Under the pieces are notes generated by a model. It did no database searches. It worked only from the letters and a program-made list of their open reading frames with translations, and was not told the DNA's origin. Below, in pieces: positions 55,698 to 64,000 of a stretch of 64,000 nucleotides of DNA. The first letter of the stretch is position 1; the number at the start of each line of letters is the position of its first letter. Both the position numbers and the translations under genes were made by a program. The stretch is taken from assembly GCA_019635775.1 (NCBI GenBank), contig JAHBYU010000001.1, positions 1-64,000 on the forward strand, read 5' to 3'. This stretch comes from Rhizobiaceae bacterium (GTDB lineage Bacteria > Pseudomonadota > Alphaproteobacteria > Rhizobiales > Rhizobiaceae).

Positions 55698-57251
55698 TCA
55701 CTCTCCGCGCGGAAAGCGCTGGGCCTCTTCGAGTACGTTGAGGTCCATGTGATTGCGCATGTAGCGCTCGGATGCACGCTGCAGCGGCTGATGATCCCAA
55801 GGATAGTAGGCACCGTTGCGAAGCGCCTCATAGGTGACGTGGCGGCGCGCCTGGCTTGCTCGCACCTCTGCATCGAAACGCTGCAGGTCCCAGCGCTCCA
55901 AGGCGGTCTGCTTCATCGCTTCGAGAACCTTCTGGTGTGTAGGGTCAAGTGCCAGATTGTTTAGTTCATCGGGGTCGGTTTCGAGATCGAAAAGCTGTGG
56001 CACGTCGGCCTCGCACAGGATGAGCTTGTAGCTGCCCTGACGCAAGCCGATCATCGGAGCGATCGAGCCTTCCGCCGCATACTCCATCGGTACCGGGCTG
56101 CGCGAACGATTGCCAGCCGCGACATCGACGAGGCTCTCGCCATCGGTCCAGGGCAATATTTCGCCAAGGTCGAGCCCTGCGAGTTGTGCAAGTGTTGGCA
56201 GCACGTCGAGCGTTGAAACCGGCATGTCGATCCGGCCTGCGGGCATTTGCGGAGCCGAGATCATCAGCGGGACGCGGGCGGAACCTTCGAGAAAGCTCAT
56301 CTTGAACCACATGCCGCGTTCGCCGAGCATGTCGCCATGATCCGACAGGAAAACGACCACCGTGTCCTCATGCTGGCGCGTCGTTTCCAGGACGTCGAGT
56401 ATCTCGCCGATCTTCTCGTCGATGTAGGAGATGTTGGCGAAATAGGCGCGGCGCGAGCGGCGTACGTCCTCGTCCGAAATCAGATAGTTTTGGTAGTCGC
56501 TGGCCAGCATGAGCCGTTGCGAATGCGCATCCTGATCCGCGAAGGCGATGGGAGGGACGGAAGGTTCCAGTTCGGCGCAGCCCTCGTAGAGGTCCCAGAA
56601 GCGCTTTCGCGCCACATAGGGATCGTGCGGGTGGGTGAACGAAACGGTAAGGCACCAGGGTCTCGTGTCGTGGCCGCGCGCAAGATCGTAAATCTTGCGG
56701 GTCGCATGGTAGGCGACCTCGTCGTCATATTCGAGCTGGTTGGTGATCTCTGCGACGCCGGCACCCTTGACGGAACCGAGGTTGTGGTACCACCAGTCGA
56801 TGCGCTCACCTGGACGAGCGTAGTCCGGCGTCCAGCCGAAATCGGCCGGATAGATGTCGGTGGTCAACCGCTCCTCATAGCCGTGCAACTGGTCAGGCCC
56901 GACGAAATGCATCTTCCCCGAAAGCGCGGTCTGATAGCCGGCCCGGCGAAGATGATGCGCATAGGTAGGGATGTCCGAGGCGAATTCGGCGGCATTGTCG
57001 TAGACGCGCGTGCGTGACGGAAGCTGCCCCGACATGAAGGATGCACGGGCCGGGGCGCAGAGCGGGCTTGCCGTGTAGGCATTGGCGAAACGGGTCGAGC
57101 GCGCGGCGAGCTTCCTGAGGTTGGGGGCATGGAGAAAATCGGCGGGACCATCCGGAAACAGCGTTCCGTTCAACTGGTCGACCATCAGGATGAGGATGTT
57201 GGGACGCGTCATGCGAGGCTCGAATGAAGGGGCGAGGATTGCGGACATCAT
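55698..57251 (-). CDS. betC: Choline-sulfatase BetC
   Basis: A type I sulfatase of 517 aa that hydrolyses choline-O-sulfate to choline. The formylglycine site is SPLCAPARASFMSGQ (CxPxR), and metal ligands lie in ILILMVDQLNG near the N-terminus and LSDHGDMLGERGMWFK. The C-terminal choline-sulfatase extension ends MDLNVLEEAQRFPRGE. ATG 57251 has GGAG five bases upstream, while family N-termini often begin closer to MTRPNILIL (57212). Together with choXWV it supplies choline. betA, betB and betI are not in the window. Confidence 0.93.
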   Translation of the reverse strand: MMSAILAPSFEPRMTRPNILILMVDQLNGTLFPDGPADFLHAPNLRKLAARSTRFANAYTASPLCAPARASFMSGQLPSRTRVYDNAAEFASDIPTYAHHLRRAGYQTALSGKMHFVGPDQLHGYEERLTTDIYPADFGWTPDYARPGERIDWWYHNLGSVKGAGVAEITNQLEYDDEVAYHATRKIYDLARGHDTRPWCLTVSFTHPHDPYVARKRFWDLYEGCAELEPSVPPIAFADQDAHSQRLMLASDYQNYLISDEDVRRSRRAYFANISYIDEKIGEILDVLETTRQHEDTVVVFLSDHGDMLGERGMWFKMSFLEGSARVPLMISAPQMPAGRIDMPVSTLDVLPTLAQLAGLDLGEILPWTDGESLVDVAAGNRSRSPVPMEYAAEGSIAPMIGLRQGSYKLILCEADVPQLFDLETDPDELNNLALDPTHQKVLEAMKQTALERWDLQRFDAEVRASQARRHVTYEALRNGAYYPWDHQPLQRASERYMRNHMDLNVLEEAQRFPRGE

Positions 57252-57324
57252 GGATGCTCCACACTTCCTGTGGAGTGCAAGCTGCGTCAAGTCATGGCGC
57301 TTTCAAGGGATGGACGGGAAGGGG

Positions 57325-59406
57325 TCAGCGACCTTCCCGGTACCACATCGAGCCTAGCGCCAGAAGCAGGACGCCGAGGCCGAAGAAGCCGCCAAACAGC
57401 GGGACCCGGCTGACCGAAGTCAGAACGCTGTCGTCGGTGGTTCGCAGCCCGATCCAGTCATTGCCGGCCGCATTGGCCGAACTGCGCACTGGCACGATGC
57501 CGGGCACCGAAACGCCTGTAACGGAAGCAACGCGGTGAACCGAGCCCCCAGAGGCTTCGGCAACGGGACGCAGAACGTCCTGCGTGGAGATGGTGTCGGC
57601 GAATTCGGGGGCGTTGACGGGGCCGACATGGGCGAGCGCGGTCAAATCGCCGTTGCCCACCTGGTAGAGGCCGATCTCATCCACCTGCTGCGAGCCGGTG
57701 AACACGCCGGGTTGCGAGGAGGCGAGGGGAACCGTGATCGCGTTGCCGGACGGCGAAATGACGGTTGCCGGCCCGGGATCATCTGACATCGTCTGCCTGA
57801 TCACGTCGAGCGTCATGCCGCGACCGTTGGCGAGGAGGCGCTCTTCCTCCAGTTCAGGTTCCTTCATCAGCCAGTGGGCCATGCGGCGGTAGAGCTGCAC
57901 GTGCGGTCCGCCGCCCTCGAAACCACGCGCCCACAGCCAACCCTGATCAGAAAGCAGCATGCCCACCCGGCCTTCGCCCTTCCGGTCGAGCAGAAGAAGC
58001 GGACGGTCGTCCGGCCCCTTCATGACGACCTCGCCTTCAGGATTGTCGATGCCGACAAGGCGGAACCAGCGGCTCCAGTGCGGTGGCTCGGTGCCGGAGC
58101 CTTCGAGGCCGCGCGTCACCGGATGGCGCTGTCCGAGGTCGGTGAGCCTGGGGTAGAAGGGCTGGTCGATGACCTGACCGGATGGCAAGGCGGGCAGCGC
58201 CGACATCAATGGCGTGCGCGCGATCGACTGATCGCCGGCATATTCGGGCCCGGCCGCAATCAAAAGTGCGCCGCCCTTTTCAACATATTCGGCGATGTAG
58301 TCGTAGTAGAGGATCGGGAGCACGTCGCGGTGCTGGTACCGGTCGAAGATGATCAGGTCGAAGTCGTCGATCTTCTCGACGAAAAGTTCGCGCGTCGGGA
58401 AGGCGATCAACGACAATTCATTGATCGGCGTGCCGTCCTGTTTTTCTGGCGGGCGCAGGATGGTGAAATGAACCAGGTCGACGGAGGCGTCCGACTTGAG
58501 CAGGTTGCGCCATGTGCGCTCGCCCGCATGCGGCTCGCCCGAGACAAGTAGGACACGCAGGTTTTCACGGATTCCATCGAGGATCGCGATGGCCCGGTTG
58601 TTGGTGTCGGTGATTTCGCCGTCCTCCGCCGGAATGGCCAGTTCGACGATGTTGCGGCCGGCATTCGGGACGACAAGGTCAAGCAGCATCGGCTGGCCGA
58701 TCACGGCGCGCTCGGTGGAAACCCATTCACCGTTGATGAGGACGCGGACATCCACCTCTCTCTCGCCTGCCTGACCCTGGCCTGCGTTGGACGAGAGCAC
58801 GCGATAGGTCATCTGGAGCGGCTTGCCGACTATGCCGAAGCGCGGTGCGTTTTCGAACCGGATGCGGCGATCGCGTTCGCCCTCATCGCCAGTGATGAGG
58901 GCGTGAAGCGGCGCGTTGAACGGCTCGGCTCCGTTGGGCACGTCATGGACCTGCCCGTCGGTGATCATGATCGCGCCGGCGACCCGCGAAGGCGGCACGT
59001 CGCGCAAGGCGCCCTCCAGCGCGCCGAAAAGGCGTGTCTCGGTGCGCTCGTCCGCGGCATCGGCACGACCCGCCTCGACTACGCGGACCTCGAATTGCGG
59101 GAAACGCGCCAGACGTTGCTGCAGGCCTTCGAGCGCTGCCGACGTTTCCGCCTGCCTGTCGGCAATATCCTGGCTCTGGCTGCGGTCGACAACGACCGCG
59201 ACGACGCTTTTCAGGGGTTCGCGCTCTTCATCCAGAAGCACCGGATTGACGAGCGCCAGCGCGAGCGCGGCCAGCGCGATCAGGCGAACCCAGGCGCCAC
59301 GCTGGCGGAAGAACAGGCCGGCGAATGCCAGAAGCGCAATCGGGATGAGGATGAGGGCAATCCATGTCCACGACAGAAGCGGTTCGAAGGAGAGGGACCA
59401 GTTCAT
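57325..59406 (-). CDS. Large membrane protein with glutamine-amidotransferase-like domain (Bat-like cluster)
   Basis: A protein of 693 aa with two N-terminal membrane segments (about 13-55), a von Willebrand-A-like region beginning SVVAVVVDRSQSQDIADRQA and containing GAIMITDGQVHD, then a class I glutamine-amidotransferase-like domain (DLIIFDRYQHRDVLPILYYD, EYVEKGGALLIAAGPEYAGD) without an obvious catalytic Cys. A C-terminal membrane segment follows (GFFGLGVLLLALGSMWYREG). Such proteins follow MoxR-DUF58-BatA genes in alphaproteobacteria. Function is unknown, perhaps in envelope quality control. Its ATG overlaps the upstream stop by one base (TAATG). Confidence 0.8.
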   Translation of the reverse strand: MNWSLSFEPLLSWTWIALILIPIALLAFAGLFFRQRGAWVRLIALAALALALVNPVLLDEEREPLKSVVAVVVDRSQSQDIADRQAETSAALEGLQQRLARFPQFEVRVVEAGRADAADERTETRLFGALEGALRDVPPSRVAGAIMITDGQVHDVPNGAEPFNAPLHALITGDEGERDRRIRFENAPRFGIVGKPLQMTYRVLSSNAGQGQAGEREVDVRVLINGEWVSTERAVIGQPMLLDLVVPNAGRNIVELAIPAEDGEITDTNNRAIAILDGIRENLRVLLVSGEPHAGERTWRNLLKSDASVDLVHFTILRPPEKQDGTPINELSLIAFPTRELFVEKIDDFDLIIFDRYQHRDVLPILYYDYIAEYVEKGGALLIAAGPEYAGDQSIARTPLMSALPALPSGQVIDQPFYPRLTDLGQRHPVTRGLEGSGTEPPHWSRWFRLVGIDNPEGEVVMKGPDDRPLLLLDRKGEGRVGMLLSDQGWLWARGFEGGGPHVQLYRRMAHWLMKEPELEEERLLANGRGMTLDVIRQTMSDDPGPATVISPSGNAITVPLASSQPGVFTGSQQVDEIGLYQVGNGDLTALAHVGPVNAPEFADTISTQDVLRPVAEASGGSVHRVASVTGVSVPGIVPVRSSANAAGNDWIGLRTTDDSVLTSVSRVPLFGGFFGLGVLLLALGSMWYREGR

Positions 59407-62225
59407 TACTGTCCGAGCCTTTCAAGCAGCACCGGCACGTGCACCTGGTCCGACTTGTAGTTGCCGGTGAGCATGTACATCATGATGTTGACGCCGGAGC
59501 GCAGCGCATAGACGCGCTGCATCGGGTCGGACGGAACGGTAGGCAGCATCGGGTTGCCCTGCGCATCGACCGCCCATGCGCCGGCGAAATCATTCGCGGT
59601 GATCATGATCGGTGTAACACCGTCGCCGGTGCGGACCGGCCGGTTGTCGAGATTCTGTGCCTCAAGCGACGCCTCCACCCAGAGCGGGCTGCCGTTGAAG
59701 CGGCCGGGGAACTCCGGAAGGATGAAGAAGGACTTCGTCAGCACGTGGTCGCCGGGCACCGGTTCGAGCGGCGGCACGTTGAGGTTTCCGAGGATGTCGC
59801 GCAGGCGCTGCGTTGCGGGGCTTGCCGAACTCGCGTCGATGCCCGTCGCGTACTGGTCCCGGGTGTCGAAGAGCACTGTGCCGCCACCCTGCATGTAGGC
59901 GTCGATGCGGGCAATGGCATCCTGCGAGGGCATGGCGGCGTTGGCATCCACCGGCCAGTAGATGATCGGGTAGAAGGAGAGTTCGTCCGTTGCGATATCA
60001 ACGCCCGCCGGCTCGCCGGGCTCCAATGCGGTCTTCTCGATCAGGAAACGCGACAGCCCGGTAAGGCCGGCACGGGATATGGCGTCGACCGATGAGTCGC
60101 CGGTGACGACATAGGCGAGCCGGGTCGTGGCGACGGCCGCCATCGCCTCGTCGTCGCCGGACTTCAGGTCTTGCGCGCGGGAAGAATCGGGTGAGAACGC
60201 GATACCTGCGACGAGAATTGCGGCCATGACCGAAGAGCCGGAGGCGCGCCGCAAGGTGCGGGAACGGCGCGAAAACAACCCGCCCATCCAGAATACGGCG
60301 AGCGTATCGAGCACCATGAGCGCGAGTGCGGCAGCCACAAGCGGGCCTTTCAGATCACGCGATTCGTCGAAAGCATAGCGTACTTCGGTGACCGGCGCAG
60401 CGATGGCGGGACGCACGAGCGGCGTGAAGGCCGCGTCGGCCGCGAGCAGGTTGTGCGCGACGACGCCTTCTTCCGACCCGTAAAGACCTGGCGGATTCTC
60501 CAGATTGACCAGTGTGGAGCCTGCCGTGAGCGGCCGCGCATCGGGTGAGGGCGGACCAAGCTGTCCGTCCGCCGCGATCATGCGATAGGGAGGCAGCGAG
60601 GCCGGCTGGCCATCGGCGTCGCTCGTGGCCGCACCCTGATTGCGCGAAAGCTGCACGATGCGACGCAGCATCTCCACGAAGGACCCCGAGATGGGCAGGT
60701 TCGACCACGTAGCCTCTGGCGTGACGTGGAAGAGCACGACGGTGCCTCTTTCGCGCGGCGCACCGGTGACAAGCGGCGTGCCGTCAGCGAGGTTCGCCCA
60801 GGTGCGCTCCACGATGTCGGAGGTGGGTTCGGCGAGGACCTGCCGCGTAACCGTAACCTCGGCGGGCGGCGCGAGGTCCGCGAAGGGGCCAGTGGCGGGG
60901 AAATCGCTGACTGGTTGCGGCGTCGTCCAGGACAGCGAGCCGCCGAGCGACCGCTCACCAAGCCGCAACCGCACGGGGAGAAGTTCCTCATCGTTGCCGG
61001 CGGCGGCCAGGCGCGACCCGGCGAAACGCACGAGCGTGCCGCCATCATGCACCCACTCGATGAGTTGTTCACGCGCGGCGTCGGGGATGGTGCCGACATC
61101 GGCCATCACAATCATGGCGGGCTTCTGCTCAAGCAACTGCGGAATGGCTTCCGCTAGATCCTGGCTTGCGGGTTCGACGAGATCCGCGAAGGGCTGAAGG
61201 GCTCGCGTTATATAGTAGAGCGGTGAAAGCAAGGGCTGCGCCTGGTCAGCCTCGGCCTGCGAGAGCAGACCGACGCGACGGCGCTTCGAGCTCTCGTCGA
61301 GCACGCGCACGGACGCCGCCTGCCGCTCGCCGTCGATCGCGACGGAGGCGAAATCGTTGCGCAGTTCGAAGGGCACCGCCATCGTTCCGCTGCCCGCCGA
61401 CTGGCCCGCGCCGAAGCTGATGACAGCGTCGGCGATGCGCCGGCCACGATCGTCGAAGGCGCCTGCCGTCGCCTGACGCGGCGCGATGTCTCCGGCCGCG
61501 CGAATGGCGGACAGGGTGAAGCCGGAGGCTTCGTTTCCGGTTGCCGTGAGGCCGATCATGTCGAGACGGTCCGGTACGGCCCACACGACGTTGGCAGGGT
61601 TGGTGCCAAGCAGTTCGGCAAACGCGCTTTCGTCGCCGACCGTGGCAAGTCCATCGGCCAGGATGGCGACGGAGGCTCCGGGAAGCTGGGCAAGGGCCCC
61701 AGCAACGCGGGCATAGACAGCCTGCCGTTCGACCGGGACCGGGCGGGGTTGAGCGACATTCAGCTTCTCAAGAGCCGCCGCGGCGTCGAAGGGGCCGATG
61801 TCGGCATTCGCACGCTCGGCGGTAAAGGCGAGTATGACGGGCGCGTTCGTTGCCTCCGCATCCGCGATCAGCCTGGCGGCCGTCGCCACGCGCTCGCTCC
61901 AGCCCGTCTCGCTTGCCCATCCGTTGTCGATGACAAGCGCCAGCGCAGAGCCGCCCGTGGGCAGCCGCTCACGCGGGTTCCAGACCGGTTGTGCGAGCGC
62001 AAATACAATCAGCGCGGCCATCAGAAGCCGCAACAGCGTGAGCCACCACGGGCTCTGGTGGGGCGTCTCCTCCTTGCGCAGGACACGGGCAAGAATCCTC
62101 AGCGGCGGAAACACTTCCGTCTGTGGCTTCGGGGGCGTCAGGCGCAGCAGCCACCAGATGACTGGCAGCGCGACCAGACCCCAAAGGATCGCTGGAAAGC
62201 CGAAGCTAAGCGGCAGCCAGCTCAT
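59406..62225 (-). CDS. BatA-like / DUF4159 membrane protein
   Basis: A protein of 939 aa. The N-terminus has the aerotolerance BatA pattern (LPLSFGFPAILWGLVALPVI, LRLTPPKPQTEVFPPLRIL, LLRLLMAALIVFALAQPVWN) and a VWA-like region. A middle membrane segment lies near residue 640 (LVAAALALMVLDTLAVFWMG). The C-terminal DUF4159 domain contains EPAGVDIATDELSFYPIIYW and FIDTRD-like sequence FDTRDQYATG. It is the third gene of the cluster, and its ATG overlaps the DUF58 stop (ATGA). Start 62225 is chosen over the longer frame. Confidence 0.87.
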   Translation of the reverse strand: MSWLPLSFGFPAILWGLVALPVIWWLLRLTPPKPQTEVFPPLRILARVLRKEETPHQSPWWLTLLRLLMAALIVFALAQPVWNPRERLPTGGSALALVIDNGWASETGWSERVATAARLIADAEATNAPVILAFTAERANADIGPFDAAAALEKLNVAQPRPVPVERQAVYARVAGALAQLPGASVAILADGLATVGDESAFAELLGTNPANVVWAVPDRLDMIGLTATGNEASGFTLSAIRAAGDIAPRQATAGAFDDRGRRIADAVISFGAGQSAGSGTMAVPFELRNDFASVAIDGERQAASVRVLDESSKRRRVGLLSQAEADQAQPLLSPLYYITRALQPFADLVEPASQDLAEAIPQLLEQKPAMIVMADVGTIPDAAREQLIEWVHDGGTLVRFAGSRLAAAGNDEELLPVRLRLGERSLGGSLSWTTPQPVSDFPATGPFADLAPPAEVTVTRQVLAEPTSDIVERTWANLADGTPLVTGAPRERGTVVLFHVTPEATWSNLPISGSFVEMLRRIVQLSRNQGAATSDADGQPASLPPYRMIAADGQLGPPSPDARPLTAGSTLVNLENPPGLYGSEEGVVAHNLLAADAAFTPLVRPAIAAPVTEVRYAFDESRDLKGPLVAAALALMVLDTLAVFWMGGLFSRRSRTLRRASGSSVMAAILVAGIAFSPDSSRAQDLKSGDDEAMAAVATTRLAYVVTGDSSVDAISRAGLTGLSRFLIEKTALEPGEPAGVDIATDELSFYPIIYWPVDANAAMPSQDAIARIDAYMQGGGTVLFDTRDQYATGIDASSASPATQRLRDILGNLNVPPLEPVPGDHVLTKSFFILPEFPGRFNGSPLWVEASLEAQNLDNRPVRTGDGVTPIMITANDFAGAWAVDAQGNPMLPTVPSDPMQRVYALRSGVNIMMYMLTGNYKSDQVHVPVLLERLGQ

Positions 62226-63142
62226 CGGCGCGCTCCCGCGGAATAACCGCCGGCTTCGGACGCCATTGCCATGTGAACGCGCACCAGCGCCTCGGAGGCC
62301 AGGCGGTCGGTGTGATTGACCGTGTAGCTCCAGCCGAGGCGCTTGCACCAGCGCATCAGCTCCTCGCGACGCGCCGAATAGGCGAGGCGATAGTCGTCAC
62401 GGATCGACTCGGCGCGACCCGCCGTCAGCCGCTCGCCAGTCTCTGGATCGGCGAACTCGGTACGGCCGGCATAGGGGAACGCTTCCTCGGCCGGATCGGC
62501 CACTTCAATGAGATGGGCGCGCACGCCGTGACGTGCGAGAACGTCGAGCCAGGCCATGATCTCCTCGGGCGGATCGAGGAAATCGCTGCAAAGGATGATG
62601 TCCGAGAAGCGGCGGATGCTCGAGAGGTCGGGGCGGGTTGGCAGTCCGGTGCTATGCGAGAGGCGGGATGCCAGCCTTTCCGCACCATTGCGGGCGGTGA
62701 ACGGATCGGTGAGGCCCGGCCATGCGATGCGCTCGCCGCTGCGCGACAGGAGTTCGGCAAGCGCGAGGATCAGGACCAGTGCGCGCGACTCCTTCGATAC
62801 AGTCGCGCCGGCTGACTTGTAGAGCATCGACGGCGAGGGATCGGCCCAGAGCCAGACCGTGTGGGCGGCTTCCCATTCGCGGTCCCGCACATAGGTATGG
62901 TCGTCGCGGGCCGAACGCCGCCAATCGATGCGCGCCATGGCATCCCCCTCGACGAAGGGACGGAACTGCCAGAAATTCTCGCCAATGCCGCGTTTGCGCC
63001 GGCCGTGCCAACCACTGATGACGGTGTTGACGATGCGCCGTGCCTCGACGAGCAGGTCGGGCACCAGGGATGCGCGCATACGGCCACGCGCCAGCGCTTC
63101 GCTGGTGACGACGGGGGCGGTGGCTTCGCCGATGCGCGCCAT
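62222..63142 (-). CDS. DUF58 protein
   Basis: A protein of 306 aa with the DUF58 signature (GRRKRGIGENFWQFRPFVEG, DARIDWRRSAR-like AMARIDWRRSARDDHTYVRD, EWEAAHTVWLWADPSPSM) and a VWA-like fold downstream. DUF58 proteins are nearly always encoded next to MoxR ATPases and BatA/BatB-like proteins, as here, and are thought to assist assembly of metalloproteins or envelope complexes. It is translationally coupled to the BatA-like gene by a four-base overlap. Confidence 0.92.
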   Translation of the reverse strand: MARIGEATAPVVTSEALARGRMRASLVPDLLVEARRIVNTVISGWHGRRKRGIGENFWQFRPFVEGDAMARIDWRRSARDDHTYVRDREWEAAHTVWLWADPSPSMLYKSAGATVSKESRALVLILALAELLSRSGERIAWPGLTDPFTARNGAERLASRLSHSTGLPTRPDLSSIRRFSDIILCSDFLDPPEEIMAWLDVLARHGVRAHLIEVADPAEEAFPYAGRTEFADPETGERLTAGRAESIRDDYRLAYSARREELMRWCKRLGWSYTVNHTDRLASEALVRVHMAMASEAGGYSAGARR

Positions 63143-63185
63143 CAGGGGCTCCTCGCGGCGCGAACGGCCATGTCCAGCGCCATCC

Positions 63186-64000
63186 TTAGCCTTGCGCCTT
63201 CACCAGCCCGGCTATCACGTCACGCACGGTCATGCCCTCGGCCCGCGCCGCAAAGGTGAGCGCCATGCGATGCTGGAGAACCGGTTCGGCAAGCGCATGC
63301 ACGTCATCGATCGACGGGGCGAGGCGACCATCGTAAAGGGCGCGGGCGCGTGCGCAGAGCGTGAGCGCCTGGCTCGCACGGGGACCCGGACCCCACGCGA
63401 CATGCTTGTCGGTGTCGGCGCTGCCCTGGCCGGGACGGGCCGAGCGAACAAGGCCGAGGATTGCCTCGACCACGCTTTCGGGCACCGGCATGCGGCGGAT
63501 AAGCGTCTGGATTTCCTTGAGGCGGGCCGGCGTAAGGACGTTCTCGGCCTTCGCCTCGTCCACGCCGGTGGTCTCGACGAGGATGCGGCGTTCGGCATCG
63601 ATCTCGGGATAGAGAATGTCGATCTGCATCAGGAAACGGTCCAACTGAGCTTCGGGCAGCGGGTATGTGCCTTCCTGCTCCAGCGGGTTCTGGGTCGCCA
63701 GCACGTGGAACGGGGACGGCAGGTCGTGCCGCGCGCCCGCAACCGTAACATGGTACTCCTGCATGGACTGAAGCAGCGCCGACTGCGTACGCGGGCTGGC
63801 GCGGTTGATTTCGTCGGCCATCAGGAGCTGGGCGAAGATCGGTCCGGGAATGAAGCGGAATGAGCGCTTGCCGTGATCGTCCTGCTCCATCACCTCGGAG
63901 CCGATGATGTCGGACGGCATAAGGTCGGGAGTGAACTGGATGCGGCGGGAGTCCAGCCCGAGCACCACGCCGAGCGTCTCGACAAGCTTCGTCTTTGCAA
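63186..64000 (-). CDS. MoxR-family AAA ATPase (5' end outside window)
   Basis: The frame is open to the right edge, so the N-terminus is missing. The visible part starts inside Walker A (AKTKLVETLGVVLG) and continues with Walker B LLMADEINRASPRTQSALLQ, EEYHVTV-like MQEYHVTVAG, FHVLATQNPLEQEGTYPLPE (sensor 1) and a C-terminal lid domain (LGLVRSARPGQGSADTDKHV, WGPGPRASQALTLCARARAL). It is the first gene of the MoxR-DUF58-BatA cluster. MoxR ATPases act as chaperones for assembly of VWA-linked complexes. Confidence 0.93.
   Translation of the reverse strand, partial: AKTKLVETLGVVLGLDSRRIQFTPDLMPSDIIGSEVMEQDDHGKRSFRFIPGPIFAQLLMADEINRASPRTQSALLQSMQEYHVTVAGARHDLPSPFHVLATQNPLEQEGTYPLPEAQLDRFLMQIDILYPEIDAERRILVETTGVDEAKAENVLTPARLKEIQTLIRRMPVPESVVEAILGLVRSARPGQGSADTDKHVAWGPGPRASQALTLCARARALYDGRLAPSIDDVHALAEPVLQHRMALTFAARAEGMTVRDVIAGLVKAQG

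Overview
The window is GC-rich chromosomal DNA from an alphaproteobacterium, most likely order Rhizobiales (Hyphomicrobiales) and probably near Phyllobacteriaceae (Mesorhizobium/Aminobacter/Nitratireductor type). The evidence is a sciP/ctrA/chpT cell-cycle cluster, a fused anthranilate synthase TrpE(G) behind a leaderless trpL peptide, choXWV with betC, a class II lysyl-tRNA-synthetase-like EpmA beside efp, and rhizobial-style intergenic inverted repeats. Assignment to a genus is inference.

Layout. 1-2.9 kb is the end of an integrated element: an unrecognised partial gene and a tyrosine recombinase abutting the 3' end of a tRNA-Met gene, which looks like the attachment site. 3-5.3 kb holds a Gfo/Idh/MocA oxidoreductase and mnmA. 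5.5-9.2 kb is the cell-cycle/flagellar block: sciP, a PqiA-like protein, fliJ, ctrA, a single-domain response regulator and chpT. 9.4-17.5 kb is housekeeping and stress genes: DUF1134, a coiled-coil protein, a SpoU methyltransferase, an ArsR regulator, a HugZ-like protein, GNAT, glutathionyl-hydroquinone reductase, Nudix and a metallophosphoesterase. 17.6-24.1 kb carries leuA and trpE(G), each behind a small leader peptide I identified in the sequence, with an AbrB-type membrane protein and a cation-efflux protein between them. 24.3-29.8 kb has an amino-acid permease, an aspartoacylase-like enzyme, a repeat-rich gap and two DUF1801 genes flanking a GST. 29.8-34.2 kb is a four-gene sugar ABC importer with a LacI-type palindrome upstream. 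34.4-42.1 kb has a flavoprotein disulfide reductase, DUF4126, the divergent epmA/efp pair, a catB-type acetyltransferase, DUF2254 and fhs.

42.4-49.9 kb is the most unusual part: a tightly packed six-gene operon on the minus strand. In transcription order it encodes a soluble coiled-coil protein, an unrecognised 381-aa protein, a Fic-domain protein, a AAA+ ATPase, an unrecognised 428-aa protein and a membrane-anchored DUF2333-like protein. I know of no described system with this composition.

50.1-57.3 kb is a choline block: the ChoXWV importer, a small lipoprotein/secreted pair, an AraC regulator, clpS and choline sulfatase BetC. 57.3-64 kb is a MoxR/DUF58/BatA-like cluster whose moxR gene runs off the right edge.

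The strongest regulatory findings are a complete trpL attenuator and a candidate leucine-rich leader for leuA. Both have a promoter placed so that the leader ORF would be leaderless. Most long open frames antisense to the genes listed are shadows produced by GC-biased codon usage and are not annotated.
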